Notes: generated from the sequence alone by a model not told the origin. DNA of 64,000 nucleotides from Chryseobacterium sp. MFBS3-17 (GCF_020687745.1 NZ_JAJEWK010000012.1:186001-250000); one strand, 5' to 3'; positions 15,040-23,218 are shown, counted from the stretch's first letter. Translations and numbers: made by a program.

Positions 15040-16736
15040 ATGGAAAACTTCATAGTTTCAGCCCGTAAATACCGCCCGCAGGAGTTTGATACTGTTGTGG
15101 GGCAGTCCCATATTACCGATACGCTGGATCATGCTATAGAAGAAAACCAGCTCGCACAGGCGCTTCTGTTTTGCGGGCCACGCGGAGTAGGGAAAACCAC
15201 CTGTGCCAGAATTCTGGCCAGAAAAATCAATGAGAAGGACGGTGCCACTTCAGAGGATGGATTTGCTTATAATATTCATGAACTGGATGCCGCATCCAAT
15301 AACTCGGTAGATGATATCCGCGCGCTTATTGATCAGGTGCGTTTTGCCCCGCAAACCGGAAAATACAAGGTGTACATCATAGATGAGGTGCACATGCTTT
15401 CCTCGGCGGCCTTTAATGCTTTCCTGAAAACGCTGGAAGAACCACCCGCTCATGCCATTTTTATTCTGGCGACCACAGAAAAGCATAAAATCATTCCTAC
15501 CATTCTTTCCCGGTGTCAGATTTATGATTTCAAAAGAATTACCATTGAGGATATCCAGCAACATCTGATGAAAATTGCGGATGCCGAAGGAATTCAGTAT
15601 GAAGATGACGCCTTATATCTCGTCGCACAGAAAGCCGACGGAGCATTGCGCGACGCCCTTTCTATTTTTGACAGGCTTTCCACATTTTCCCAGAAAAATA
15701 TTACGCTGGAGAAAGCTGCAGAGGTACTGAATATTCTGGATTATGATCAGTATCTGAATATTGTGGATCTCGCTTTGGATAATAATATTCCTGAAGTGCT
15801 GACCACTTTTGATGCCATTGTGAAAAAAGGATTTGATCCCCATCAGTTCATTGGCGGACTGGGAAGTCATTTCCGGGATCTGATGATGGCCCAGAATCCT
15901 TCTACCCTGAATCTGATTGAGGTAGGGGAGAAAACCAGAGTAAAATTCGGGGAACAAAGCAAAAAATGGACGCCCCAGAATTTGATTGCTGCAATTGAGA
16001 TCTGCAATCATGCGGACATCAACTATAAAAATTCCAAAAATCCAAGACTCACCGTAGAAATTGCACTGATGCAACTGGCAAGTCTGTCTGCCGCAGGTAC
16101 TTCAGAAAAAAAAAAAAATATCTGATTCTGCCGCCACTCTTCAGTAGTCAGGCAAAAAAGCCTCAGTCCACCGAAACTGCTGAGCCCGGGGCTGAGAAAC
16201 CGGCTGTATCAGAATCCTCTGAAAAGGAAATTATTGTCATTCAAAAAGCTACAGTACCACTGAGGAATGCGGTAGCAGAACCGGTATCCGGCTTCAGTAT
16301 TCAGAAAAAACTCCAGAAACAGGAGGAAGAAGAGCAGGTTTCCGGTGCGCCACAGGAAGAAAATCTGCCCGCCAATCATTTCAGCGAAACGGATCTTCAA
16401 AACGAGTGGAAAGAATTTCTGAAAAAAATGCAGACCAGAGATGTGGTTGTTTTTAATGCGATTCATGGCTTTACCATGCATAAAGAGGATGAAAATACCA
16501 TCAGAGTAACCTATCCGTCTTCTACTGCAAAAGCAGAATTCGACAAAGTATCGCATGATTTTTTTAGTCATTTCAAACACAAGGTGCACCACTACCGGAT
16601 TCAGGTTCAGTACCACATGGATGCTGTGAAACTGAAGAAAGAAATTGTGACCAAACGCAGCATTTTTGAGCAGTTTGCCAAAATAAATCCCGTGCTGAAA
16701 CAGCTGGACGAGAAGTTTAAACTGGATTTTAATTAA
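15040..16736 (+). CDS. dnaX: DNA polymerase III gamma/tau subunit, with -1 frameshift at an A13 run
   Basis: DnaX is the clamp-loader ATPase of the replicase. Residues 1-361 (15040-16125) contain Walker A (GPRGVGKTT), the DEVHMLS Walker B and the SRC sensor segment; the zinc-binding cysteines of E. coli DnaX are absent, as is usual in Bacteroidota. This frame ends at TGA 16123-16125 just after a run of 13 A (16106-16118). The -1 frame then stays open to 16736 and encodes a Pro/Glu-rich linker and a tau-like C-terminal domain (NEWKEFLKKMQTRDVVVFNAIHG, ending at LDFN). Ribosomal frameshifting or transcriptional slippage would give a 361-residue gamma form and a 565-residue tau form. The ATG at 15040 was chosen over the GTG at 15025 on homology and promoter position. 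An assembly error of one A is the main alternative. Confidence 0.9.
16106..16118 (+). promoter_or_regulatory. 13-A slippery run in dnaX
   Basis: Thirteen consecutive A residues, read in the zero frame as GAA AAA AAA AAA AAT ATC TGA. Slipping back one base gives AAA TAT CTG and joins the tau frame. E. coli dnaX uses ribosomal -1 frameshifting on an A-rich heptamer and Thermus dnaX uses transcriptional slippage on a run of A. No obvious Shine-Dalgarno-like stimulator or strong hairpin is visible just downstream. Confidence 0.6.
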
Positions 16737-16751
16737 TACGAATCATTCCTG

Positions 16752-17831
16752 ATGGATTTAAAAAATATACAAAACGAGTGGTTTTCACAATTTGCGCAAC
16801 CTTTGATTATTGCCGGCCCCTGCAGTGCCGAATCTGAAAGCCAGATGCTGGAAACTGCCGAACGCATCCGGAAATCTGAGGCCCGCGTATCTGTATTCCG
16901 GGCCGGAATCTGGAAACCGAGAACCAAACCCAATGGTTTTGAAGGTGTAGGAGTCATCGGGCTGTCCTGGCTGAAGAAGGTGAAAGAAGATTTTGGCTTT
17001 CAAACCGCAACGGAAGTGGCGAATATGCATCATGTACAGGCCGCAATTGATGCAGATGTGGATGTGTTGTGGATTGGCGCGCGCACTACCGTGAATCCTT
17101 TCGCTGTGCAGGAAATTGCCAATGCGCTGAGCGGAACCCGAAAGCCGGTGCTGGTGAAAAACCCGGTTAATCCCGATCTTGCCTTATGGATTGGAGCATT
17201 GGAAAGACTTGCTAATGCCGGTATAACCAATCTGGCCGCCATACACCGTGGGTTTTCTACCTACCGGAAAACCAATTACCGCAATGTTCCCAACTGGCAG
17301 ATTGCACTGGATTTTAAAAATCAATATCCGGATATTCCACTCATTGTGGATCCGTCACATATCTGCGGCAACAGAACCGGTCTGGAAGCGGTGGCACAGG
17401 AGGCACTGAATGTGGGTTATGAAGGCGTCATGATTGAAACGCACTGTAATCCGGATGCCGCCTGGAGTGATGCCTCACAGCAGATTACGCCCGAAGTACT
17501 GGCAGAGCTGCTCCGGAATTTACAGGTCAGAAACAATGATGCGCCGGTTTTTGATGAAGAGCTGGAGCGTTACCGGACGCTGATTTCAGAGCTGGATTAT
17601 CAGCTGATCGATCTGCTTTCCCAGCGGATGAATGTCTCCGCACAAATCGGAAAACTGAAAACCGATCACAATGTTACCATTTTTCAACCGGAAAGATGGA
17701 AGATTATTACCGAATATGCGGTGCGCAAAGCCGAAGAAACCGGCATGTCTGCAGATTTCATAGAGCGCATATTCAAAACCATACATGAACAATCTGTAGA
17801 TGTGCAGAACAATATTATGCGAACCAGATAA
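16752..17831 (+). CDS. Bifunctional DAHP synthase / chorismate mutase
   Basis: The 359-residue protein joins two shikimate-pathway activities. Residues about 10-265 are a DAHP synthase barrel (phosphoenolpyruvate plus erythrose 4-phosphate to DAHP), with the PEP-binding start IAGPCSAESESQ, KNPVNPDL, and VDPSHICGNR. Residues about 270-359 are an AroQ-type chorismate mutase helix bundle (RYRTLISELDYQLIDLLSQRMNVSAQIGKLK), which makes prephenate for Phe and Tyr and probably confers feedback control on the synthase. This fusion order is standard in Bacteroidota. It follows dnaX after 15 nt and precedes rsgA after 8 nt, so the three are likely one transcript. Confidence 0.93.
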   Translation: MDLKNIQNEWFSQFAQPLIIAGPCSAESESQMLETAERIRKSEARVSVFRAGIWKPRTKPNGFEGVGVIGLSWLKKVKEDFGFQTATEVANMHHVQAAIDADVDVLWIGARTTVNPFAVQEIANALSGTRKPVLVKNPVNPDLALWIGALERLANAGITNLAAIHRGFSTYRKTNYRNVPNWQIALDFKNQYPDIPLIVDPSHICGNRTGLEAVAQEALNVGYEGVMIETHCNPDAAWSDASQQITPEVLAELLRNLQVRNNDAPVFDEELERYRTLISELDYQLIDLLSQRMNVSAQIGKLKTDHNVTIFQPERWKIITEYAVRKAEETGMSADFIERIFKTIHEQSVDVQNNIMRTR

Positions 17832-17839
17832 GCAGAAGT

Positions 17840-18766
17840 ATGAAGGGACTCATCATTAAATCTACCGGCAGCTGGTATCAGGTTCGTGAGCAGGATACCG
17901 GAAAAATATATGAGGCTCGGATCCGCGGCAAGTTTAAACTCATTAAAACAAGACTTACCAATCCTTTGGCAGTCGGGGATTTTGTGGAATTTGAACTGGA
18001 GCCGGACGGCGTAGCCTGGATTACCCGGATTGAACCCCGCAGAAATTACCTAATCCGAAAATCAGTAAACCTTTCCAAAGAAGCACATATTATTGCGTCT
18101 AATGTAGATATTGCCTGCTTCATTTTTACCCTGAAATTTCCCGAAACGTCGCTCGGTTTTCTGGATCGTTTCCTGGCTTGTTGCGAAGCGTATAATATAG
18201 AGCCCCTGATTCTGATGTCCAAAATGGATACCCTGAATGAGCAAGATAAGACGGTAGTGGAAGCTATTGAAACCATCTACCGTGAAATTGGTTACCAGAC
18301 CTTACAGATTTCGGCTTATTCCACACTGAATCTGGATGAGCTGAAGAAAAAACTGAAAGACAAAGTGGCGGTGTTTTTCGGGCACTCCGGTGCGGGAAAA
18401 TCTACACTGGTCAATGTTTTGCAGCCCGGCCTGAATTTGAAAACTACAGAAATTTCTGAAACCCACCTGAAGGGTAAACATACCACCACTTTTGCACAGA
18501 TGCATTTCTGGAATTTTGGAGGCAGCGTTATAGACACGCCCGGTGTACGTGAATTTGCCATGATAGATGTGCGAAAAGAAGAAATACAGCATTATTTTCC
18601 GGAGATTTTCAGAACCAGTCACGATTGCAGATTTCACAACTGTCTCCATATCAACGAGCCCAAATGTGCGGTACTGCAAGGTCTGGAGCATGGCGCTATA
18701 GAAGAGTCCCGCTACATCACGTACCTGAAACTCATGGAAGAAGCAGAAGAGAATGCTGCCAAATAA
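17840..18766 (+). CDS. rsgA: Ribosome small-subunit GTPase RsgA
   Basis: RsgA is a circularly permuted GTPase that checks and releases factors during late 30S subunit maturation. The 308-residue protein shows an N-terminal OB-fold (about 1-70), then GTPase motifs in permuted order: G4 SKMD (about 133-136), G1 GHSGAGKST, G3 DTPGVREF. It ends with the C-terminal zinc site CRFHNCLHINEPKC. The length is normal. It closes the dnaX-DAHPS-rsgA run; a GC hairpin follows 3 nt after the stop. Confidence 0.95.
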   Translation: MKGLIIKSTGSWYQVREQDTGKIYEARIRGKFKLIKTRLTNPLAVGDFVEFELEPDGVAWITRIEPRRNYLIRKSVNLSKEAHIIASNVDIACFIFTLKFPETSLGFLDRFLACCEAYNIEPLILMSKMDTLNEQDKTVVEAIETIYREIGYQTLQISAYSTLNLDELKKKLKDKVAVFFGHSGAGKSTLVNVLQPGLNLKTTEISETHLKGKHTTTFAQMHFWNFGGSVIDTPGVREFAMIDVRKEEIQHYFPEIFRTSHDCRFHNCLHINEPKCAVLQGLEHGAIEESRYITYLKLMEEAEENAAK

Positions 18767-18769
18767 AAA

Positions 18770-18787
18770 ACCCAGCCGAAGCTGGGT
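18770..18787 (-). terminator. Perfect hairpin after rsgA; U-tract only on the minus strand
   Basis: ACCCAGC pairs with GCTGGGT around CGAA. On the plus strand it is followed by aaaaac, not T residues. On the minus strand the loop is TTCG and the hairpin is followed by TTTTTT, which is a textbook Rho-independent terminator. It may therefore stop antisense transcription, or serve as a 3' stability structure for rsgA. Confidence 0.5.
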
Positions 18788-18789
18788 AA

Positions 18790-18810
18790 AAACTAATAAC
18801 CATGAAAACT
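18790..18810 (+). promoter_or_regulatory. Leader-like element, copy 1 (ACTAATAACCATGAAAAC)
   Basis: The string ACTAATAACCAT followed by GAAAACT recurs at about 19874, where it precedes a small ORF. Copy 1 lies just after the rsgA hairpin and upstream of ndk; the short frame that starts at its ATG runs into the ndk start and does not look like a gene. The function is unknown. Confidence 0.3.
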
Positions 18811-18914
18811 CAAATTAAACATGAGAATCGAAACAGATGTTGCAACAAGCGTGCCAAAAATAATTCGAAACTCATTTTGTTTAAGCCTTCAGTGCAAATA
18901 TATAAAAGTTTTCG

Positions 18915-18922
18915 TAAATTTG
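18915..18922 (+). promoter_or_regulatory. -7 promoter core (TAAATTTG) before ndk
   Basis: TAAATTTG matches TAnnTTTG and lies 21 nt upstream of the ndk ATG. No well-placed TTG was found. This implies ndk has its own promoter rather than relying on rsgA read-through. Confidence 0.45.
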
Positions 18923-18943
18923 CCTTTCAAATAAAAAAGATAT

Positions 18944-19363
18944 ATGTCAGGAAAAATCACTTTTACCATGATCAAACCGGATGCTGTAGCAGACGGCCAC
19001 ATTGGTGCTATCCTTAACAAAATTACTGAGGGTGGGTTCAGAATTAAAGCCATGAAACTTACCCAGCTTACTGTGGCTGATGCCAAAGCGTTCTATGCGG
19101 TACACAGCGAAAGACCGTTCTACGGTGAACTGGTAGACTTTATGTCTTCCGGTCCTATTGTAGCAGCAGTTTTGGAAAAAGATAATGCTGTGGAAGACTT
19201 CAGAACACTGATTGGAGCTACCAATCCTGCCGACGCTGCAGAAGGTACCATCAGAAAAATGTTTGCAAGAAGCGTAGGAGAAAATGCAGTTCATGGTTCA
19301 GACTCTGATGAGAATGCACTGATTGAAGCGCAGTTTCACTTTTCAGGAAGAGAGATTTTCTAA
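18944..19363 (+). CDS. ndk: Nucleoside-diphosphate kinase
   Basis: Ndk transfers the gamma phosphate of ATP to nucleoside diphosphates through a phospho-histidine, balancing NTP and dNTP pools. The 139-residue length is normal. The N-terminus [20 protein letters not shown] is canonical, and the catalytic His lies in ENAVHGSDS near residue 119, followed by the typical [11 protein letters not shown]. The terminator hairpin lies downstream at 19389, inside the 3' end of the convergent gene. Confidence 0.96.
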   Translation: MSGKITFTMIKPDAVADGHIGAILNKITEGGFRIKAMKLTQLTVADAKAFYAVHSERPFYGELVDFMSSGPIVAAVLEKDNAVEDFRTLIGATNPADAAEGTIRKMFARSVGENAVHGSDSDENALIEAQFHFSGREIF

Positions 19364-19374
19364 AAGACCTTTTT

Positions 19375-19677
19375 TCAGAATAAGTCAGGTCCGGAGTTTT
19401 CCGGACTTTTTTTATGCCGGTCACTCACCGCATCTGTAATATCCGGACTGGCATCTTTCTGCGCAATGAAGGTGGTGGCACCTGTTTTTCTTGAAATTTT
19501 TACGGCCCAGATTATTCCGCCGGCCAAACCTGCGAGTGTGCACGTTGCAAAGAGGATGGATCCGGTACGGTCCCCGTCAAAATAATTATACAAAGCAAAT
19601 CCACAGATGATGCCTATGAGCAGCGGCGAAAGCACAATTTTGAAGAAAGAAATGTATTCTATGAATTTAGCAAACAT
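19375..19677 (-). CDS. Small membrane protein of unknown function
   Basis: A 100-residue protein with two hydrophobic helices (about residues 10-28, FFKIVLSPLLIGIICGFAL, and 41-57, SILFATCTLAGLAGGII) separated by a charged turn (NYFDGDRTG). A hydrophilic tail of about 40 residues follows, probably cytoplasmic. No family is recognised. The ATG at 19677 was chosen because the 40 residues upstream in the open frame look non-coding. It is convergent with ndk (11 nt between stops), and the ndk terminator lies within its last codons. Confidence 0.5.
   Translation of the reverse strand: MFAKFIEYISFFKIVLSPLLIGIICGFALYNYFDGDRTGSILFATCTLAGLAGGIIWAVKISRKTGATTFIAQKDASPDITDAVSDRHKKSPENSGPDLF
19389..19406 (+). 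terminator. ndk terminator, overlapping the 3' end of the convergent gene
   Basis: GTCCGGA pairs with TCCGGAC around a short loop and is followed by seven T residues (19407-19413). It sits inside the last codons of the minus-strand gene that ends at 19375. Confidence 0.8.
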
Positions 19678-19871
19678 ACGGGTCTTTATTAAATATACGA
19701 TATCTGTTCCGATAAAGTTACAGATTTCAAAACCTCCGGATACGGAAGGTATTGTGCTTCTGTACATTGTCTTGCAAAAAACAAGTAAATAATTCACATG
19801 AGCGCATCAGTTTTTTTGATAAAACAGTGTTTTTCCCTTTCTTGGTTTTGTGAACTTTTTTTACTTTGTAG

Positions 19872-19905
19872 TACTAATAACCATAAAAACCAATTATTAT
19901 GAAAA
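19872..19905 (+). promoter_or_regulatory. Leader-like element, copy 2 (ACTAATAACCAT...ATGAAAACT)
   Basis: ACTAATAACCATAAAAACCAATTATT is followed by ATGAAAACT and preceded by a promoter-like TTG (19842-19844) and TTACTTTG (19861-19868, one mismatch to TAnnTTTG). Compared with copy 1 it carries about 15 extra bases before the ATG. A 25-codon frame starting at this ATG stops at 19975-19977 and overlaps the start of the next small ORF. Confidence 0.35.
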
Positions 19906-19968
19906 CTTTAAATTTTGCGATTTTTTCGCAAAAAGCCTCACAAATCTATAAGTCCGCTGGAATTGCAA

Positions 19969-20178
19969 ATGGATAAAGAGTATATGATTACCATGAATTC
20001 CAATGACTGGTATATGCGGGAGAAGAGTTCGGGTACGATTTCTTACCCCATCCATGCCGGAAATATTGTGATTCATAATTATGGTTATGCCTCAGGAACA
20101 TTACAGGTTTTCCCACAGTATTGGCCTCAGGATTACTATGCAGGCGATTTAAGTTTTGATTTTCAACAAATTCCCTGA
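19969..20178 (+). CDS. Small hypothetical protein (69 aa)
   Basis: The frame from ATG 19969 encodes 69 residues, rich in Tyr, Trp and Gly (starts MDKEYMITMNSNDWYMRE; contains NYGYASGTLQVFPQYWPQDYY). No domain is recognised. The frame also has an upstream TTG at 19915 that would add 18 basic residues. A short ATG-initiated frame at 19900 in another phase overlaps the start, so either an upstream leader peptide or a frameshifted longer gene is possible. A bidirectional terminator lies 22 nt after the stop, which supports real transcription. Confidence 0.4.
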   Translation: MDKEYMITMNSNDWYMREKSSGTISYPIHAGNIVIHNYGYASGTLQVFPQYWPQDYYAGDLSFDFQQIP

Positions 20179-20200
20179 CCTTAGATTTCTTTAAAGAAGA

Positions 20201-20228
20201 AAGGCAGATTCACGGGTGAATCTGCCTT
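20201..20228. terminator. Bidirectional terminator between the small ORF and rpe
   Basis: AAGGCAGATTCA and TGAATCTGCCTT form a perfect 12-bp stem with a 4-nt loop, with A-rich sequence on the left and TTTT on the right. It can serve the plus-strand small ORF and the minus-strand rpe. Confidence 0.85.
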
Positions 20229-20248
20229 TTATTGATTGTGGTTCTGCA

Positions 20249-20899
20249 TTAAATCTTCAGTAATTCAATAGTCTTAGCAGGGTTTTCTGTTGAGAAAACA
20301 GCGTTTCCGGCCACCAAAACATCGGCGCCGGCATCAAAGAGTTTTGCTGCGTTGTCCAGATTCACACCGCCGTCTACCTCTATCAGCGCAGTAGAATTAT
20401 TGGAGAGGATCATGTCCTTGGTTTCCGCAATTTTCTTGTAGGTGTTTTCAATGAATTTCTGTCCGCCGAAACCGGGGTTTACGCTCATCAGCAGTACCAG
20501 ATCCACATCGGCAATGATGTCTTCCAGCATCAGTACCGGTGTAGACGGATTGAGTACAACGCCCGCTTTGGCACCCAGATCCTGAATCAGCTTGATGGTT
20601 CTGTGCAGATGTGTGCAGGCTTCATAATGCACCGATACCAAATCTGCTCCATGCTGTATAAATTCTTCCACATATTTTTCTGGTTCCACAATCATCAGGT
20701 GAACATCCACAAACTTCTGCGCATGTTGCTGAATGGTTTTCATAACCGGAAATCCAAAGGAAATATTGGGGACAAACCGCCCGTCCATTACATCCACATG
20801 CAGCCAGTCTGCCTGGGAATTATTGAGCATTTCTATGTCACGCTGCAGGTTCCCGAAGTCTGCGGAAAGTAGGGAAGGAGCAATTAATTTGGTTTTCAT
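20249..20899 (-). CDS. rpe: Ribulose-phosphate 3-epimerase
   Basis: Rpe interconverts ribulose 5-phosphate and xylulose 5-phosphate in the pentose phosphate pathway. The 216-residue TIM barrel has all family signatures: IAPSLLSADFGNL, WLHVDVMDGRFVPNISFG (metal His and Asp), VDVHLMIVEPE, LLMSVNPGFGGQKFI, and EVDGGVNLDNA. The ATG at 20899 is preferred over an upstream TTG. It follows the M42 peptidase gene by 32 nt on the same strand. Confidence 0.96.
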   Translation of the reverse strand: MKTKLIAPSLLSADFGNLQRDIEMLNNSQADWLHVDVMDGRFVPNISFGFPVMKTIQQHAQKFVDVHLMIVEPEKYVEEFIQHGADLVSVHYEACTHLHRTIKLIQDLGAKAGVVLNPSTPVLMLEDIIADVDLVLLMSVNPGFGGQKFIENTYKKIAETKDMILSNNSTALIEVDGGVNLDNAAKLFDAGADVLVAGNAVFSTENPAKTIELLKI

Positions 20900-20931
20900 T
20901 TTCAAAAAATTAGATTGAGCGTTATTCCGGA

Positions 20932-22008
20932 TTAATGGTATTTGAGGTTCATATCCGGGGTGATTTTCAGAAGCGTTTCGTAAATCAGCTGAATGACATG
21001 GGTTACATCTTCTTTTGCTACCATTTCTACGGTAGTATGCATATAGCGGAGTGGCAAAGAGATTAACGCAGAAGGTACCCCTCCGTTGGAATGCGCGAAT
21101 ACATCGGTATCGGTTCCTGTAGACCGGCTGGCGGCTGCTCTCTGATAGGGGATTTTTTTCTTTTTGGCAGTTTCTATAATCAGTTCACGCAGGTTATGGT
21201 GTACACTGGGTGCATAAAATACCACCGGGCCTTTGCCGCATTTCTGGTCGCCTTCTTTTTTCTTTTCAATCATGGGCGTGCTGGTATCATGCGTCACATC
21301 TGTCACAATGGCAATGTGGGGTTTGATGGTATCTGCAATCATGTCGGCACCATAGAGTCCCACTTCTTCCTGCACCGAATTGGTAATGTAAAGTCCGAAG
21401 GGTAGTTTTTTCTTGTTTTCCTTCAGAAGACGTGCAACTTCCGCAATCATGAATCCACCCATGCGGTTATCCAGCGCGCGGCATACGAAATAGCGGTCAT
21501 TCAGTTCAAAGAATTCATCGGGATAGGTGATCATGCAGCCTACTTCAACGCCCAGATCCAGTACCTCCTGCTTGGAGGTGGCCCCGCAGTCTATGAAAAT
21601 ATTCTCAATTTTGGGCACCGGTTCGTTAGAGTTGGCCCCTCTGGTGTGGATGGCAGGCCACCCGAAGAGTCCCTTAACAATTCCTTTTTCACCGTGAATA
21701 TATACCACCTTGGACGGTGCAATCATCTGATCTGAGCCGCCGTTGCGGATAACGTAAATCAAACCGTCGTCGGTAATGTAGTTCACATACCACGAAATTT
21801 CGTCTGCATGGGCCTCAATGACCACTCTGAAGTCTGCCTCGGGATTGATGATGCCATAGCAGGTCCCGTAATGGTCAAACTCCACTTTGTCTACAAAAGG
21901 CTTTATATAATCCATCCATACCTGCTGTCCCCGATGTTCGTAACCTGTAGGTGAGGCGGTATTCAGGTATTTTTCCAGAAAGTTGATTGATTTTTTGTTA
22001 AATTTCAT
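20932..22008 (-). CDS. M42-family glutamyl aminopeptidase-like metallopeptidase
   Basis: A 358-residue cytosolic dinuclear zinc aminopeptidase of the M42 (FrvX/PepA) family. Metal ligands and catalytic residues are visible in order: EAHADEI (His, Asp nearby), CRALDNRMGG (bridging Asp), QEEVGLYGAD (catalytic Glu and ligand Glu), VTDVTHDT (Asp) and YMHTTVEM (His). M42 enzymes trim N-terminal residues from peptides, often as dodecamers. A minus-strand TAATTTTG (22052-22059) lies 43 nt upstream of its start. It probably forms an operon with rpe. Confidence 0.9.
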   Translation of the reverse strand: MKFNKKSINFLEKYLNTASPTGYEHRGQQVWMDYIKPFVDKVEFDHYGTCYGIINPEADFRVVIEAHADEISWYVNYITDDGLIYVIRNGGSDQMIAPSKVVYIHGEKGIVKGLFGWPAIHTRGANSNEPVPKIENIFIDCGATSKQEVLDLGVEVGCMITYPDEFFELNDRYFVCRALDNRMGGFMIAEVARLLKENKKKLPFGLYITNSVQEEVGLYGADMIADTIKPHIAIVTDVTHDTSTPMIEKKKEGDQKCGKGPVVFYAPSVHHNLRELIIETAKKKKIPYQRAAASRSTGTDTDVFAHSNGGVPSALISLPLRYMHTTVEMVAKEDVTHVIQLIYETLLKITPDMNLKYH

Positions 22009-22051
22009 AGAAAGGAATGATTTTTGGTGTTGCTTAAGGATTTTGGAATTG

Positions 22052-22059
22052 CAAAATTA
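22052..22059 (-). promoter_or_regulatory. -7 promoter core (TAATTTTG) for the M42 peptidase gene
   Basis: Read on the minus strand this is TAATTTTG; it abuts the start codon of the divergent DUF4294 gene at 22060 and lies 43 nt upstream of the M42 start. Confidence 0.4.
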
Positions 22060-22761
22060 ATGAAAATTTTTAGAAACTTTTTTCTTTTATTTGTTTTGTA
22101 CAGTGGGATGGCTGCTGCGCAGGATACCATAATAGCCAAACCTCTGAGTGCTTATGACGAAGATCAGCTGAAGACCGATGAGTTTGGCCAGAAATATTAT
22201 TATGATGAAAGGCAAAAAGCAAAAATTTATGACATCAATGGTGAGACCGTTGTGGTCATGGATGAATTACTCCTTCGTAAGAACCCGCGTTTCAATAATC
22301 AACTGGACCGCAATTACTACTACTTTCTGAATAAAAAATTAAACAGGGTGTATCCGCTGTTTCTCACGGCACTGGAGCAGTATCGTGATGTACAGAGTGA
22401 ACTGAACTCTATGAGTAAAGCGGACCAGAAGAAGTTCATGAAAGTACGGCAGAATGAGTTGGCTTCCCAGTACGAGGCTCAGTTGAGAGATCTTACGGTG
22501 AGCGAGGGGCGTGTTTTTGCAAAATTAATGAGCCGTGCCACCGGCAAAACCGTGTTTGAAATCATTAAAGAATTACGAGGTGGCTGGAGTGCATTCTGGT
22601 GGAATGTAAAAGGAAATATAGCAGATGTGGATCTGAAAGATCCGTATGATCCGTACAGAAACCGTACAGATCTTTTTGTTGAGTCATTGCTGCAGAGCAA
22701 CTGGAATTACGGGTACCTTCAGCCGTATCCCGGGGCTTCCACCTATACCGTGAAAAAATAA
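22060..22761 (+). CDS. DUF4294 domain secreted protein
   Basis: A 233-residue exported protein with a type I signal peptide (MKIFRNFFLLFVLYSGMAAAQ). The mature region matches the flavobacterial DUF4294 family: Tyr-rich YYYDERQKAKIYDINGETVVVMDELLL, then RNYYYFLNKKLNRVYPLFLTALEQY, and RATGKTVFEIIKELRGGWSAFWWN. The family is of unknown function and periplasmic. The ATG at 22060 was chosen because it begins the signal peptide. It is divergent from the M42 peptidase and convergent with the Nudix gene with no spacing (stops abut at 22761/22762). Confidence 0.8.
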   Translation: MKIFRNFFLLFVLYSGMAAAQDTIIAKPLSAYDEDQLKTDEFGQKYYYDERQKAKIYDINGETVVVMDELLLRKNPRFNNQLDRNYYYFLNKKLNRVYPLFLTALEQYRDVQSELNSMSKADQKKFMKVRQNELASQYEAQLRDLTVSEGRVFAKLMSRATGKTVFEIIKELRGGWSAFWWNVKGNIADVDLKDPYDPYRNRTDLFVESLLQSNWNYGYLQPYPGASTYTVKK

Positions 22762-23181
22762 TCAGTTCCGGAATCGTTCTTTTAGTTTTTCAAACGCAAT
22801 TTGATCTACCGGGAGCGGAAAATTATTCTCCTGTGTGTCTATAGAAATCCATTCGGTTTTTTCTATGCAGGGATCCAGGATGATGAAATCTGTTTCGTCT
22901 ATAATTTCTACAATATAATAAATGGCAAGCAGTTGCTCATTGCTTCGGAACCGTGACTGCTGAAAGTTTTCCTGAGTATATAAGTGATCTACAATCCGGA
23001 TTTTGGCATTCAGTTCTTCTTCAAATTCGCGGTGCAGACAGTCCAGAATCCCTTCTCCGAATTCCAGTCCGCCTCCGGGCAGTTTCATCAGTAATTCGCC
23101 GGCATATTCTTCGTGAAGCACCAAAACTTTACGGTCTTTTACCGCACAGGCATAAATCCTGATGTTTGTTTTATCTATCAT
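22762..23181 (-). CDS. Nudix hydrolase
   Basis: A 139-residue single-domain Nudix hydrolase. The Nudix box is complete: GGGLEFGEGILDCLHREFEEEL, matching GX5EX7REX2EEXG with hydrophobic variation at the last position, around residues 37-58. The substrate is a nucleoside diphosphate linked to another moiety and cannot be told from sequence. It follows mnmD by 37 nt on the same strand. Confidence 0.88.
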   Translation of the reverse strand: MIDKTNIRIYACAVKDRKVLVLHEEYAGELLMKLPGGGLEFGEGILDCLHREFEEELNAKIRIVDHLYTQENFQQSRFRSNEQLLAIYYIVEIIDETDFIILDPCIEKTEWISIDTQENNFPLPVDQIAFEKLKERFRN

Positions 23182-23218
23182 TATTTGTAAAGATTAAGAA
23201 TTTAAAAATACACATTTT

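Noticed and set aside
18802-19017. Plus-strand frame starting in the ACTAATAACC element and running into ndk
   Set aside because: Its sequence is Asn/Lys/Arg-rich and it overlaps the ndk start in another frame; it is not protein-like.
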